A DNA stretch of 64,000 bases from Novosphingobium sp. CECT 9465 (GTDB taxonomy: Bacteria > Pseudomonadota > Alphaproteobacteria > Sphingomonadales > Sphingomonadaceae), in NCBI RefSeq assembly GCF_920987055.1, contig NZ_CAKLBX010000001.1, positions 1,412,501-1,476,500 on the forward strand. Direction: 5' to 3'. A program made the translations under genes and the position numbers. This document shows, piece after piece, positions 27,430 through 37,500 of the stretch (the stretch's first letter is position 1; each line of letters starts with the position of its first letter). The notes under the pieces were generated by a model. The model was not told the DNA's origin. It made no database searches and saw only the letters and a list, made by a program, of their open reading frames with translations.

Positions 27430-28034
27430 ACCATCGCCTCGAGATAAGGCCGCATCACCGATTGAACGCGATCCAGCTGCGCGTAGCGGTAGATCTGATT
27501 GAGATCGCGGTTGGAGCGGGTCTTCATGAAGTCGCGCAGCGCCTCGACCGCAACATCGATGCCGATCTTGTTCCGATGCTTGAAGCAGTCGGCGACCGTC
27601 TTTGCCGGGTCGGTGATCGGAACCGGCACCCCGTCGATCATATGGGTCTCGACACCGGCCGTGAGCGCTTCGCCGCTTGCGCGCACGATCTTGAGCGCGA
27701 CCGATGCGTTCACCGGCGCCCAATCTTTCTGTCCCAGCATCATCCAGACCATGTGCGGCGTCTGCGTGGTCAGCTCGTGATATTGCAGTGCCGACAGAAG
27801 GCAGATCACGCCTTTCGGCTGGATCCGCGCCGCTTCCGCCAGACTGGTGCTGCTTTCGACCGATGCATCCGCAAGTTTGTAGAGTCCGCGCCCGATCTGC
27901 TGCAGAATACCCTGGTCGCGCAGCCGCTTCACCGTTGCCCGCGTGACACCGGCCGCATCGAAGTCGCGGCCCCGTGCGATGCCGCACTGACGTGCGACCT
28001 CAAGGGCCCGATCGCGGTGACTCGCAGCTTCCAT
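27426..28034 (-). CDS. abiEi: AbiEi antitoxin/repressor
   Basis: 202 residues from ATG 28034. An N-terminal winged HTH (GVTRATVKRLRDQGILQQIGRGLYKL) is followed by the AbiEi C-terminal domain (PKGVICLLSALQYHELTTQ..., ITDPAKTVADCFKHRNKIG). AbiEi represses its own promoter and counters AbiEii (type IV toxin-antitoxin). A TTG at 28076 in frame lies inside the operator, so ATG 28034 is preferred. Confidence 0.92.
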   Translation of the reverse strand: MEAASHRDRALEVARQCGIARGRDFDAAGVTRATVKRLRDQGILQQIGRGLYKLADASVESSTSLAEAARIQPKGVICLLSALQYHELTTQTPHMVWMMLGQKDWAPVNASVALKIVRASGEALTAGVETHMIDGVPVPITDPAKTVADCFKHRNKIGIDVAVEALRDFMKTRSNRDLNQIYRYAQLDRVQSVMRPYLEAMV

Positions 28035-28046
28035 AAGCGATGATAT

Positions 28047-28082
28047 AATTCCTTGGTGTTTATGCGCAATGACCAAGGAATT
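28047..28082. promoter_or_regulatory. Inverted-repeat operator of abiE
   Basis: Perfect 11-bp inverted repeat AATTCCTTGGT (28047-28057) / ACCAAGGAATT (28072-28082) with a 14-nt spacer, directly upstream of abiEi. AbiEi of other systems binds paired inverted repeats and bends the promoter, so this is a good candidate site. It also faces the divergent operon starting at 28119 and could control both. Confidence 0.7.
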
Positions 28083-28118
28083 GTATCGCGGCTAAGAGTG
28101 CCATAACATCGCTGTCCT

Positions 28119-28928
28119 ATGACAGACTCAGCTTCTTTCTCGGAACGCCATGGCTATCACAGCGCCGATGTTGAAATCACCACCCGTGAGGACGCCCCGG
28201 AGGACGTTCGAGCCGCCATCATGATGCTGGGCTATGCCGCCGGCATGGGACCAGGCGGTATGCGCGATGCGGTCTGCGAGGTGCTGCTCAAGCGGCCCGA
28301 TCCCAACAACTGGTCGGCGGGCAATATCGAGACCGAGGTCCATCGGCTGATCGACGACGCGCCTTGGTACAAGGTGTACGACATTGCCGAGCGCATCCAC
28401 GCCGAGATTGCCCGCGAAGATTACACCGGTACCAAGCAAGCCGAATATGCGCGCCGCCTGACCCAGTTCTTTCGGGAACACGGCGTCGGCTGGCAGATGG
28501 AAGAGGGACGCATCGTCTTCCGCGGTTCGGAAGCCTTCACCCTGGCGACCCGCGATGCTGTCGCCACCATGCAGCAGGCCGGAAGCCCGACTGCGGCGAA
28601 CGAGGTGCACGAAGCGCTCAAGGACATCTCGCGTCGTCCCTCGGCCGACGTCACCGGCGCGATCCAACATGCGATGGCGGCGCTGGAATGCGTCGCGCGG
28701 GAAGTCGACGGCAGCACCGATACCCTTGGGCAGATCATCAAGCGCCTTACGATCCCGCAGCCGCTCGATGGCGCGCTCCACCGCCTCTGGGGGTTCGCAT
28801 CCGAGCAGGGCCGTCACATCCAAGAAGGGCGCGAGCCCGGCTTCGAAGAGGCGGAGCTGGTTGTCACCGTCGCCTCCGCCGTCAGCGTCTACTTGTTGCG
28901 GCACGCAGCGCGGGCAGAATCGCGATGA
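28119..28928 (+). CDS. AbiJ N-terminal-domain-4/Abi C-terminal-like protein
   Basis: 269 residues. The N-terminus SFSERHGY followed by a charged helix matches the AbiJ-NTD4 opening. The C-terminal 100 residues (GAIQHAMAALECVAREV...TLGQIIKRL...LWGFASEQGRHIQEG...EEAELVV) match the Abi_C type helical domain that ends many abortive-infection proteins. First gene of a rightward four-gene operon, divergent from abiE; its stop overlaps the next start (ATGA). Confidence 0.8.
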   Translation: MTDSASFSERHGYHSADVEITTREDAPEDVRAAIMMLGYAAGMGPGGMRDAVCEVLLKRPDPNNWSAGNIETEVHRLIDDAPWYKVYDIAERIHAEIAREDYTGTKQAEYARRLTQFFREHGVGWQMEEGRIVFRGSEAFTLATRDAVATMQQAGSPTAANEVHEALKDISRRPSADVTGAIQHAMAALECVAREVDGSTDTLGQIIKRLTIPQPLDGALHRLWGFASEQGRHIQEGREPGFEEAELVVTVASAVSVYLLRHAARAESR

Positions 28929-29422
28929 GCAGCCGACATGTGGGCCTTGCCACTAGCCGAGCCACCGGGGGATGCCCGATCGAGACCGTCGGGAACACTA
29001 CATTAGACGTCCGCTCGAGGGCGCAGATCAGCCAGTCAGCGCGCATCCTGATCGATTTTCTGACAGAAAACCGCGCAACTGATGCGTTCGAATTTCCCTT
29101 CAGCCACTCCTATCCGCGCAATTGCTGCGAAAGCGTCTCGATGATCTTCAGCTATCTGCTCGAAGACAAATATGGGCTCCCGGACATCACGATCATCCGA
29201 GGCACGAAGCCGCGCTTGCACCAGCATCATTTCTGGGTGCAGGCAGCCGGATCGCTATACGATCTCACCGCCCACCAATTTCCGGGGCGCAGACCAATCA
29301 TCGGCGTCGAACGCCACGCCCTCTTCGCGAGTTTTCCGGAGCACCGCGCCATCCATGAGCATGGCTTTGTTGATCGCGAAGAGGTTCTTGCCCTCCATCG
29401 CGCCGGCGTGATTCCATTCTGA
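28925..29422 (+). CDS. Cys/His/Asp hydrolase-like protein in defence operon
   Basis: 165 residues. A Cys in PRNCCESVSMIF at a helix start, a His in HQHHFWVQ and an Asp in LYDLTAHQF are spaced as in transglutaminase/papain-like folds, suggesting a cysteine hydrolase. This is inference from the triad pattern; I do not recognise a named family. It is overlapped 4 nt with the AbiJ-like gene and ends 3 nt before the DUF3800 gene. Confidence 0.65.
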   Translation: MSSRHVGLATSRATGGCPIETVGNTTLDVRSRAQISQSARILIDFLTENRATDAFEFPFSHSYPRNCCESVSMIFSYLLEDKYGLPDITIIRGTKPRLHQHHFWVQAAGSLYDLTAHQFPGRRPIIGVERHALFASFPEHRAIHEHGFVDREEVLALHRAGVIPF

Positions 29423-29425
29423 GCC

Positions 29426-30481
29426 ATGGAATGCTTCCGGATCGACGAGAGCGGCTACACCGGCTTCGATCTCCTGAACCGCGACCAGCGGTTCCAGGGT
29501 GCAGCCGCCATTGCGATCGAGGATGAAGAGGCCGCACGGCTGATCAAGGAATTTTTCCCCCGATCGCAGGCAGGCGAACTGAAATATCGTGCGCTTTCGC
29601 GCCGTCCCGGAAACCATCCACGCCTGCTCGCGCTCCTGGCCGAACTGCTGCACGCGCATAAATCCGTGACCTATGTCTGCGACAAGCGGTTCCTGCTGAT
29701 CCTCATGTTCTGCGACTATGCCGTCGAACCATGGTATTATGAGCGGGGCTGCAATTTCTACGAGGACGGTCAGAATTACGGCATGGCCTCGCTGCTGGCG
29801 ACGGCAGGTCCGACGCTGCTCGGCAAGCCCGAATTCGAAGCGATGCTCGCCGCGTTCCAGCGCGCAGTGAAGGAAAAGACGCCCGCCGCCCTCAAGGATC
29901 TGGTTCGAGCGGCGCGAAAGACCAAGTGGCGCGAGCTTCCCGAGGCCATCGGCCCGCTCGCCCAATATGCCGCCCCGGAATGTCTGTCGGCGATCGCGAC
30001 CGAAGGCGTGACCACCGACGCGGCTCTGGTTGTCCTGCAATCGCTCATCACCCGCATGGAGGTGATGAGCGCCGGCCCCTATCGCGTCGAACACGATCAG
30101 TCGAAGAACCTCGCGACCTATCACGATCTCCTGTGCCGGTTCATTGACCACACAGGCGAGATCGAGCTTCGCCAATCCGAAATCGCCAGCTTCAAATTCC
30201 CGCTCAAACTGACCGAGGTCGTCCAGGTCGATTCCAAGGCAAGCCCGGCCGTCCAATTGGCCGATGTCATGATCGGCGCGGCGCTGGAGGCGGCGAACGT
30301 CATGGCAGGTCTGCGCGCTGACGGCTTGGACCCGGAGAAACTGATGCCGCTCTATGCCGAGGATCAATTCATTCACTTGATCCCAAGCGTCGATTTCGCG
30401 GAACAGAAACAGTTTCGCCGTGGCACCCAGGCAGCCGAAGTGATCGACTATTTTGCCGCAAATTTTGGGCCGAAGAAGTGA
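29426..30481 (+). CDS. DUF3800 domain protein
   Basis: 351 residues. The N-terminus has the DESG motif (RIDESGYTGFD). Later HDQSKN and SPAVQLADVMIGAALEA supply the acidic residues expected of DUF3800, an RNase H-like fold found in antiphage systems. The predicted role is a nuclease or nucleic-acid sensor. ATG 29426 starts 3 nt after the preceding stop; its own stop is overlapped by the next GTG. Confidence 0.85.
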   Translation: MECFRIDESGYTGFDLLNRDQRFQGAAAIAIEDEEAARLIKEFFPRSQAGELKYRALSRRPGNHPRLLALLAELLHAHKSVTYVCDKRFLLILMFCDYAVEPWYYERGCNFYEDGQNYGMASLLATAGPTLLGKPEFEAMLAAFQRAVKEKTPAALKDLVRAARKTKWRELPEAIGPLAQYAAPECLSAIATEGVTTDAALVVLQSLITRMEVMSAGPYRVEHDQSKNLATYHDLLCRFIDHTGEIELRQSEIASFKFPLKLTEVVQVDSKASPAVQLADVMIGAALEAANVMAGLRADGLDPEKLMPLYAEDQFIHLIPSVDFAEQKQFRRGTQAAEVIDYFAANFGPKK

Positions 30482-31416
30482 CGATGGGCGCGCGCAGCGA
30501 GGGTCAATCGCAGGACGTCGGGCGCAAGCGGCACTATACCGATCCGATGGGATCGCGAGCCCCCGAGCTCGAACGATGCCTCATTCGCCACCGCGCGCTT
30601 CAGATGATGCTGATCCTCTATTATGCTGAAGAGCTGAAGCGCGACGTCATCAATGGCGTTGCCGCGCAGATGCGTTGGCGCGGACATAACGCGGCGCAGC
30701 CATCTGGTGGCGAGGGACCGTCCCAAGAAGGCAAGAAGCAGAAGCACGCCTTCGGCCAACTCGTGCAGGACGGTGTTCTGACGGACGACGAGCGGAAACA
30801 CATGGTCGGTCTGATCGGTCGGCGCAACAGCATCGCCCATCACCTCGACCATGTGACTGCCGACCTCACCACCGATCGGACCGTCCGGGAATGGCTCGAC
30901 TATTACCCCGACCGACAGGCACACGATTATAAGGCGCTCGACCAGTTGCGCGCTGCGCGCACTCTGCTGTCGGAGCGCATGGCAGCACATCATTATGTCC
31001 TCGAAATCGACCTGCGCGGCATGTTCTTCGAGAGCACCGAGCGCGTGCTAAACGCGGACCTAAAAGCCCTCGAACGCCGCATAATGCCCCTGATGCAACA
31101 ACGGCGTGACAACATTGCCCAGCTCAACGCGGAGATGTCACTCGAGGGTAGCGATCTCACCGGGCTGTTTGATCCGCGCTGGCCGGAGAATCGCTACGGC
31201 AACAGGCAGCGCCTGACCCCACGCGGCGTTGAGACATGCTACCTTCTCTTCGACATGGGCAAGTCACCGCTCGCGGTCGCGCATCTTATGGATCTTTCGC
31301 TGGCCACTGCACGTCGCCGCGCGAGATTGTGGAAGGCCGCAGGCGGCTCAAAAAGAGAGCGCCCATCGCATCCTGATTTCCGGAACGCATGCAGGCGTGA
31401 CCGTTCGGATGATTAA
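30478..31416 (+). CDS. HEPN-like protein closing the AbiJ-like/DUF3800 operon
   Basis: 312 residues, helical. GRRNSIAHHLD near residue 120 is an R-x4-H motif of HEPN RNases. The C-terminal 80 residues contain an HTH-like segment (SPLAVAHLMDLSLATARRRARLW). The start is GTG overlapping the DUF3800 stop by 4 nt (ATG 30484 is an alternative). As the fourth tightly coupled gene it is a likely effector of the operon. Confidence 0.7.
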   Translation: MTMGARSEGQSQDVGRKRHYTDPMGSRAPELERCLIRHRALQMMLILYYAEELKRDVINGVAAQMRWRGHNAAQPSGGEGPSQEGKKQKHAFGQLVQDGVLTDDERKHMVGLIGRRNSIAHHLDHVTADLTTDRTVREWLDYYPDRQAHDYKALDQLRAARTLLSERMAAHHYVLEIDLRGMFFESTERVLNADLKALERRIMPLMQQRRDNIAQLNAEMSLEGSDLTGLFDPRWPENRYGNRQRLTPRGVETCYLLFDMGKSPLAVAHLMDLSLATARRRARLWKAAGGSKRERPSHPDFRNACRRDRSDD

Positions 31417-31600
31417 AAGCCCTGTAGAGTTATTCTGTGTGAGGATGATCGAAAGTGACCGTTGCCTGGGAATGAAAGCATGCGGTCATTTTATTCCTGT
31501 GGAGAACAACCATTTGAGAAGTGTTTGCGCCTGCGGTTCTTCACTTGTTCCTTTCACCTAACACAGGTAGCTTTTGGAATGATTTGAAACGGAGCCGCTT

Positions 31601-33469
31601 GTGTGGGCTGACAATGAGACGACCCGCGATTTCCTGAACTTCTCCGGTGTCGCAGACACGGTAGCAGAAATCATCGTGCAGGCGCGCGGACGTCCGATTT
31701 CCATCGGTGTCTCCGGCGCTTGGGGCGTCGGTAAGTCTTCGATGATAAAATTGACCGAAGCATCGCTTTCAGCTCGCGAACACCAAGATGGCGAACGTGA
31801 GTTTGTCTTCGTCGAGTTCAATGCATGGCTCTATCAGGGTTATGACGACGCACGAGCGGCCTTAATGGACGTCATTGCCAGCAAGCTTGAGGAAGAAGCA
31901 AAGAAGCGCGAAACCGGAATCGACAAAGCCAAGGACCTGCTCAAGCGCGTCAAATGGCTACGCGCGGCGAAACTCGTCGGTGGTTCGGCGGCTGCCCTTG
32001 CTTTTGGATTGCCACCGATCGGCTTGGTTGGCGAGGTATGGTCGATTGCCGAGCGGGCATTTACCGGTCGCGCTGACCAGAAACTGATCGGGGACGCGCA
32101 GAAGACCGCAGGGGAAGCCGCCAAGGCGGCGGGAGGATTGCTGGGTGATAAGGCGGACACATCCCCACCCAAGGAAATTCAGGCGCTACGCGCCGCGTTC
32201 GAAGATACACTCGAGGAACTTGGCGTAACCTTGGTCGTATTGATCGACGATCTTGATCGTTGCCTTCCAGAAACGACCATCTCAACCCTAGAAGCGATCC
32301 GCCTCTTCCTCTTTTTGAAGAACACGGCCTTCGTGATCGCTGCTGATACGGACATGATCAAATTCGCAGTGCGCAAACACTTCGAGGGCGTAAGCGACGA
32401 TCTCCTCGCTACCAATTATTTCGACAAGCTGATCCAGGTACCTATCCGGGTCCCGGCGCTGGGGACGCAAGAAGTACGCGCCTATATGATGCTGCTTTTC
32501 GTCGAGAACAGCGAGCTGTCCGAAGAGGTCAAAGAGGCAATTCGGGCGGGAGTCTGCGGCCAGCTTCGCCAAACGTGGCAAGGTAAACGCGTTGATCGTG
32601 CTTTCGTCCAATCCCTTCATGACCAGTTCCCAGATGACCTTGTAGGCAAGCTTGACACTGCCGATCGGCTCGCACCGCTGATGACCGGTGCCACAGGAAT
32701 TTCCGGCAACCCGCGGCTCATCAAACGGTTTCTGAACGCGCTTGCGATTCGCATGACAATCTCCAAGGCGCAGGGGGTTGGCGTCGACGAGGCAGTCTTG
32801 GCGAAGCTCCTGTTGTTCGAGCGCCTGGGTGACCCCAAAGCCTATGGCGAGCTGATCGCAGCGGTCAGCGCCAGCGAATCTGGCAAGCCCTCTTTCATGG
32901 CCGAATGGGAAACAAAGGCAGTCGCGGGAGCGGACCTCAAGCTCGAGGCACCCTGGGCAGATCCATTCGTTCTGGAATGGCTTACCTTGCCGCCGGCGCT
33001 TTCCGACCTGGATCTGCGCGGCGCACTCTACGTCGGACGCGAACATGCACCACTCATCACGCCCGAGGATCGACTGTCGTCGGAGGCTGCCGAACTGCTG
33101 ACCGCTTTGCTCGAACATCCGGATATGGCAGCTTCGCTAAAGGACCGGCTGGTCAGAATGGCGCGCGCTGAAACCACTGTCATGATGGACCGCCTTCTCG
33201 ATCGTGCACGCCAGGAACAGGATTGGGGGGTCCCACCGATTCTGGAGGCCTGCCTCGCCTTGGCCGATGCCGATCCAGTCCAAAGTGCCCGGTTGGCGGC
33301 TTTCCTGCGAGAAAGGCCTGCCGCCCAGATCCAGCCAAATATTGTGCCCAAACTTGCAGACCAGCCTTGGGCGAAAGGGGTCTTCCAGGCGTGGGAGTCA
33401 GGCGATGTTAGTCGCCCGGTGAAGAACGCAATCAAGAAGCGGGGGAATGATGGGAACATCTCAGTCTAG
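31601..33469 (+). CDS. qatA: QatA: KAP-family P-loop NTPase
   Basis: 622 residues. Walker A GAWGVGKSS near residue 40, Walker B LVVLIDDLDRC near residue 212, and a hydrophobic stretch between them (AKLVGGSAAALAFGLPPIGLV) as in KAP NTPases that carry membrane insertions. GTG 31601 has GGAG 6 nt upstream. With the QatB-type gene behind it, this is the ATPase of the Qat antiphage system (QatA-B-C-D). The C-terminal half is helical and unassigned. Confidence 0.88.
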   Translation: MWADNETTRDFLNFSGVADTVAEIIVQARGRPISIGVSGAWGVGKSSMIKLTEASLSAREHQDGEREFVFVEFNAWLYQGYDDARAALMDVIASKLEEEAKKRETGIDKAKDLLKRVKWLRAAKLVGGSAAALAFGLPPIGLVGEVWSIAERAFTGRADQKLIGDAQKTAGEAAKAAGGLLGDKADTSPPKEIQALRAAFEDTLEELGVTLVVLIDDLDRCLPETTISTLEAIRLFLFLKNTAFVIAADTDMIKFAVRKHFEGVSDDLLATNYFDKLIQVPIRVPALGTQEVRAYMMLLFVENSELSEEVKEAIRAGVCGQLRQTWQGKRVDRAFVQSLHDQFPDDLVGKLDTADRLAPLMTGATGISGNPRLIKRFLNALAIRMTISKAQGVGVDEAVLAKLLLFERLGDPKAYGELIAAVSASESGKPSFMAEWETKAVAGADLKLEAPWADPFVLEWLTLPPALSDLDLRGALYVGREHAPLITPEDRLSSEAAELLTALLEHPDMAASLKDRLVRMARAETTVMMDRLLDRARQEQDWGVPPILEACLALADADPVQSARLAAFLRERPAAQIQPNIVPKLADQPWAKGVFQAWESGDVSRPVKNAIKKRGNDGNISV

Positions 33470-34298
33470 CAAAGGGCCGGGTTCTGGGGTCCCGATGGTT
33501 CCGAGCTGGGTGGACAATCCGCCGCCAGAGGCTCCCCAAGGAGATGATGCGACCGCTCAAGATGATACAGATGGTGAGGGTGATGCCGCGAAGGTGCCGA
33601 CACCTCCTGCCGTTCCCTTGGCACCCGATCGGCGATGGCTAGGTGTGCGGCGCAGCCTGGGCGATTTTGCCAGCTCCGGCGACACTGGAAAATTGCGGAC
33701 CGGCTTTGGCCGTTACGCACGTGATGGTTATGGCGGCTCCCGGACGGCGGCGCGGCGGATGGGCAGCACAGCGGCTACCGCTGGAGCTCTCGGAAGCGCC
33801 CTTGACGCGTTAGCGGCGGGCCAGCCTATTGAACCCGGGAGCCCACTTGACCCCGCGCTTCTCGCTGGACGGTCCGTCGATGAGATCATGGATGCGGTCG
33901 TCGAGGCGGTCCGCCCCGTCGATGGAACCCAGGACGCCGAAGCATCCCGCGCGGCGATCCGCGATGCGCTGGCGGAGCTGCTAACCCGCTTTCCCAACGC
34001 TGACCTGCTTGGTCTGACGCCCGAGCAACGGGAATTCACGATCGAGCGATTCACGGCGCACGATGTGTTCCGACGCTTCGATCTCGATGTCGGCCAGAGC
34101 ATCCGCGAAAAGGCGCCCAACGTGACGACAGGTCTCGCCCGACTTAAACAGGCGCGAGACTATGTGAAGGAAACCGTGGCGGCCGCATTTCGCAAACTGC
34201 GCGAAGGCGGGAAGGCGTTTACTGCGGGAAGGGTCAGCGCGGTAGTCCGCGATGCGCTGCGCGAGACGTTCGACGTATTCGAAGGATATGCGGAATGA
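33447..34298 (+). CDS. qatB: QatB: Qat antiphage system component
   Basis: 283 residues. The opening GTSQSSKGPGSGVPMVPSW, the Pro-rich linker, and RRSLGDFASSGDTGKLRTG/GYGGSRTAARR are the recognisable QatB features. The C-terminal part is an alpha-helical domain without known catalysis. It overlaps the end of qatA by 23 nt (ATG 33450 is an equally good start) and overlaps the qatC start (ATGA). Confidence 0.85.
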   Translation: MMGTSQSSKGPGSGVPMVPSWVDNPPPEAPQGDDATAQDDTDGEGDAAKVPTPPAVPLAPDRRWLGVRRSLGDFASSGDTGKLRTGFGRYARDGYGGSRTAARRMGSTAATAGALGSALDALAAGQPIEPGSPLDPALLAGRSVDEIMDAVVEAVRPVDGTQDAEASRAAIRDALAELLTRFPNADLLGLTPEQREFTIERFTAHDVFRRFDLDVGQSIREKAPNVTTGLARLKQARDYVKETVAAAFRKLREGGKAFTAGRVSAVVRDALRETFDVFEGYAE

Positions 34299-34500
34299 GG
34301 CTCGTTTGCGCACCCGACGATTACGCCTTCGCGGAGGACGGCGCCTTGAACGTTGTTCTGTATGGCCAAGCGGGGGCAACGGTTGGAAGCCATTCGCCAC
34401 GTGGGAGCGCCGGTCAGGCAGCGATGAGGCACATCCAGCGCGCACGCTTACACGCGGCGCCTCGGGCCTGGGATTTCCTGTCACTCGCACTTGCGGTGGT
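34295..34500 (+). pseudogene. qatC: qatC 5' fragment, cut by insertion sequence
   Basis: Only about 68 residues remain, running from MRLVCAPDDYAFAEDGALNVVLYG to PRAWDFLSLALAVV, which resemble the start of the QueC-like QatC. Then sequence identity to an IS terminal repeat begins at 34501. The catalytic ATP-pyrophosphatase part and any qatD are gone. The reading frame runs on into IS DNA to 34630 without meaning. Qat should be non-functional here unless supplied elsewhere. Confidence 0.75.
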
Positions 34501-34574
34501 TGTCCGTCGTCAGAACATTCGGCACAACTCGCGGCGTAAATTAGCGGAGTGCGGACCTCGTCTGGGGGTTGATG

Positions 34575-37500
34575 TTAGGCGGCGAGCTTGCGGTGTTGCA
34601 AGCGCCGATGTTCGATGGTCTGTCGCTTGATCCTTTCGCGCTGTTTGATGATGGCTGGAGCCCTGCCGAAGTAGGCATCGGCGGGCGTCACGTTGTTCAG
34701 GCTCTCGTGGTAACGCTGGTGGTTGTAGTACTCGACGAAGGCCTCGATTTGGGCTTCGAGGTCGCCGGGCAAAAAGTAGTTTTCCAGCAGGATGCGGTTT
34801 TTCAGGGTTTGGTGCCAGCGCTCGATCTTGCCCTGGGTTTGCGGGTGCATCGGGGCACCGCGCACGTGGCTCATCTTCCGGGCCTCAATGTATTCAGCCA
34901 ATTCGCCGGCGATGTAGCTGGGGCCATTATCCGACAACAGCCTGGGCTTGTGCAGCACCGTGGCGCTGTCGCAGCCCGATGCGCCAAGGGCCAGGTCGAG
35001 CGTGTCGGTCACATCCTCGGCGCGCATGTTGGTGCACAGTTTCCAGGCGATAATGTAGCGCGAGAAGTCGTCGAGCACGGTCGACAGGTACATCCAGCCC
35101 CACCCGATGATCTTGAGTGGAGTAGGAAGCGCATAAGCGCTTCCCCTCCCCGAACCGTACGTGCACCTTTCAGCGCATACGGCTCTCTATTCAACCTTGG
35201 TCCAAGGCCATGGCGACATCACGATAGCGGGAGGTGACGGTGTTTCGGAGCTCGTCCCGATAGATGTAGGGATTTCGCTCCGGATTCCGCCACCGGAACT
35301 GCATCTTCTGGCTTGTGACCAGTCGTCGCAGCGCCTTGCCGACGGCATTGCCCTGATTGCTTCGACCGTAGACCAGCCACGTCTTCGATTGGCCGGTTTC
35401 CGGCATGCGGTACCATTTACGCATCAAAGGCTTGATACGGGACCGGTACTTCTGCGCCAACCAGTGCGCCATTTTCCAGAACACGACGGTGTCGATGCGC
35501 CGGAATGTGCGCGCCGTGAAGTCGGTGAACCTGTAGAACGCAGCCCATCCCGCCAGCTGGCGGTTCAGACCGTCGATCATGTCCACCGCGGCAACCTCAT
35601 GATTGCCGGAGAGAGCCTCGACCAATCGGCGAGCGAAGGTCTTGGCCTTCTCCTTGGGTATCGTTGAGACCACGGACATGCGTCCGCTCGATCCCCGCCT
35701 GCGGATAATCCGGTGCCCGAGGAACACGAACCCGTCGTCGACGTGGGTGATATGGCTCTTGTCCATATTCAACGTCAGCTTCAGGTCGTCTTCCAGAAAG
35801 GCCCGGCATTCCTCGCGGATGGCCTCGGCATGTGCCTTGGTGCCCTTGACGATGACAACGAAGTCATCGGCGTAACGGCAGTAGGCGACAGCAGGTTTCC
35901 ATTGCCGGTTCTCGCGAACCGTGATGGGGCGCCCCTGCTGGATGCCGAAGTTCCATGCCCAGCGATCCTTTCGCGCCTTGTCGCTCAGGTATTTCGCCTC
36001 CAGCCACGCATCAAACTCATGGAGCATGATGTTGGACAGGAGCGGCGACAGCACGCCGCCTTGCGGTACACCTTCGCTTGAGGCGACGAACAGGCCACGG
36101 TCGACGTGGCCCGCCTTCAGGAATCGCCAGAGCAGATCAACAAACCGATCATCCCGGATTCGCCGCCGAACGCAGCGAAGCAGAAGCCGGTGGTGGACCG
36201 TATCGAAGTAGCTCGCCAGATCACCTTCGATGATCCAGCGGCCCCGCGCTCCGGCACCACTATCCTGCAACTGTATCTTCACGGTCCGGACAGCGTGATG
36301 CACGCTGCGTTCCGGCCTGAAGCCGTAGGAGAGGCGATGGAAGTCGCTTTCCCAGATCGGCTCCATGGCCATCAGCATCGCGCGCTGGACGATGCGGTCT
36401 TTCAGGGTCGGGATACCAAGTGGTCGTTTCTTGCCATTGGCTTTCGGGATATAGATTCGCCTGACCGGCTGCGGGTGATAACTCCCCGTCAGCAAGTCCG
36501 TTCGCAGACTGGCCAGCTGTTCTGCCAGTACGGCCTGCATCCGTCGCTTGTCCATTCCGTCGATGCCCGGCGTATTGGCGCCACTCGACGCCAGCACGAT
36601 CCGAGCCGCCTCGGCAAGCCACGCCCGATCGGCAATGAGCCGGAGAAGGCGATCGAACTTGCGGTTCTGGTCGCTCTCGGCCCACGTCGCGAGCTTGTGC
36701 TGCATTTCGCTGATTATCAAAGGTCTTCACCTCGTTTGGTCAGGTAGTTTGCACTTCAAGCTGATTGAACTGTCCCCCTTCGCCATGTGACAGGCTTTCC
36801 CTGTCGCGGACTACTACGGGGACTCCGCCAGCACGGTGGACATCGGGGCCAACTCCCTTGGCATTCCATCATGCCTTCCCTCGTTCATATGCTGGACTTT
36901 CGCGCGCTGGGGAGGCTGCCGGTCGCAGTCCTTGTCCTTGCGTCCCGCAAGTCGATGCCGATGCCATGGCCTGGCTGCATTCTCTCCATGGCTCCATGCG
37001 GACGGGCTACATTTCCGGCCACATTCGGATGTCGCCGACATACGTCTCCGGCGCCATCATCAGCATTCCGCCTGTTAAGCCGTGTAGGCGAAGGCGACAT
37101 TTCAGCCCTCGGATGCGGATTAACCGGTTCGTGTTCCTCAACCTTCCAGCGCTACAGCCTCGGGGACCATCTCGGCGTAACGGCTTCGCCTCAATCCCCT
37201 TTACCTGCGGGCTACGTCACCCTGCCAGTTGACGGCAGGTCACCGCCGCTTGGGCTCATGCCCCCTCACAGCAGAGGGCAAGGCATTCGTTCAGTTCCTC
37301 CTTTCTCCTTTGCATTCCAGTCATATGCACCCCGGACCATCCGGGACGAGGCGCACAGTAGGTAAAATCAGTCTGCCACATCTCGTTTACCCGCGTGGTC
37401 TTGGTGTGGAACTGATCGGCGGCCTTGATCACGACATAGGCCGGGCTGGTGATCAGATCGTGGGCCTTCAACAGACGGTAAACCGTGGCTTCCGACACGA

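Larger units (their letters stand above)
35117..37356 (-). mobile_element. Group II intron (2240 nt)
   Basis: The 5' end reads GTGCGCC (group II GUGYG) at 37356, and the 3' end reads CTCCAC at 35117, ending AC (AY rule). Domain V (34 nt, GAGCCGTATGCGC...GTACGGTTC) is at 35185-35152. Domain VI follows with an unpaired A at 35123, 7 nt from the 3' end, the lariat branch position. The maturase gene lies in domain IV and stops 5 nt before domain V. The region 36721-37356 is the domain I-III RNA and has no gene. Confidence 0.92.

Noticed and set aside
27430..27987. Long N-terminal extension of AbiEii
   Set aside because: It runs inside abiEi in another frame; AbiEii normally starts at the overlapping GTG.
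31601..34630. Intact Qat defence system
   Set aside because: qatC is truncated after about 68 codons and no qatD (TatD-like) gene is seen.
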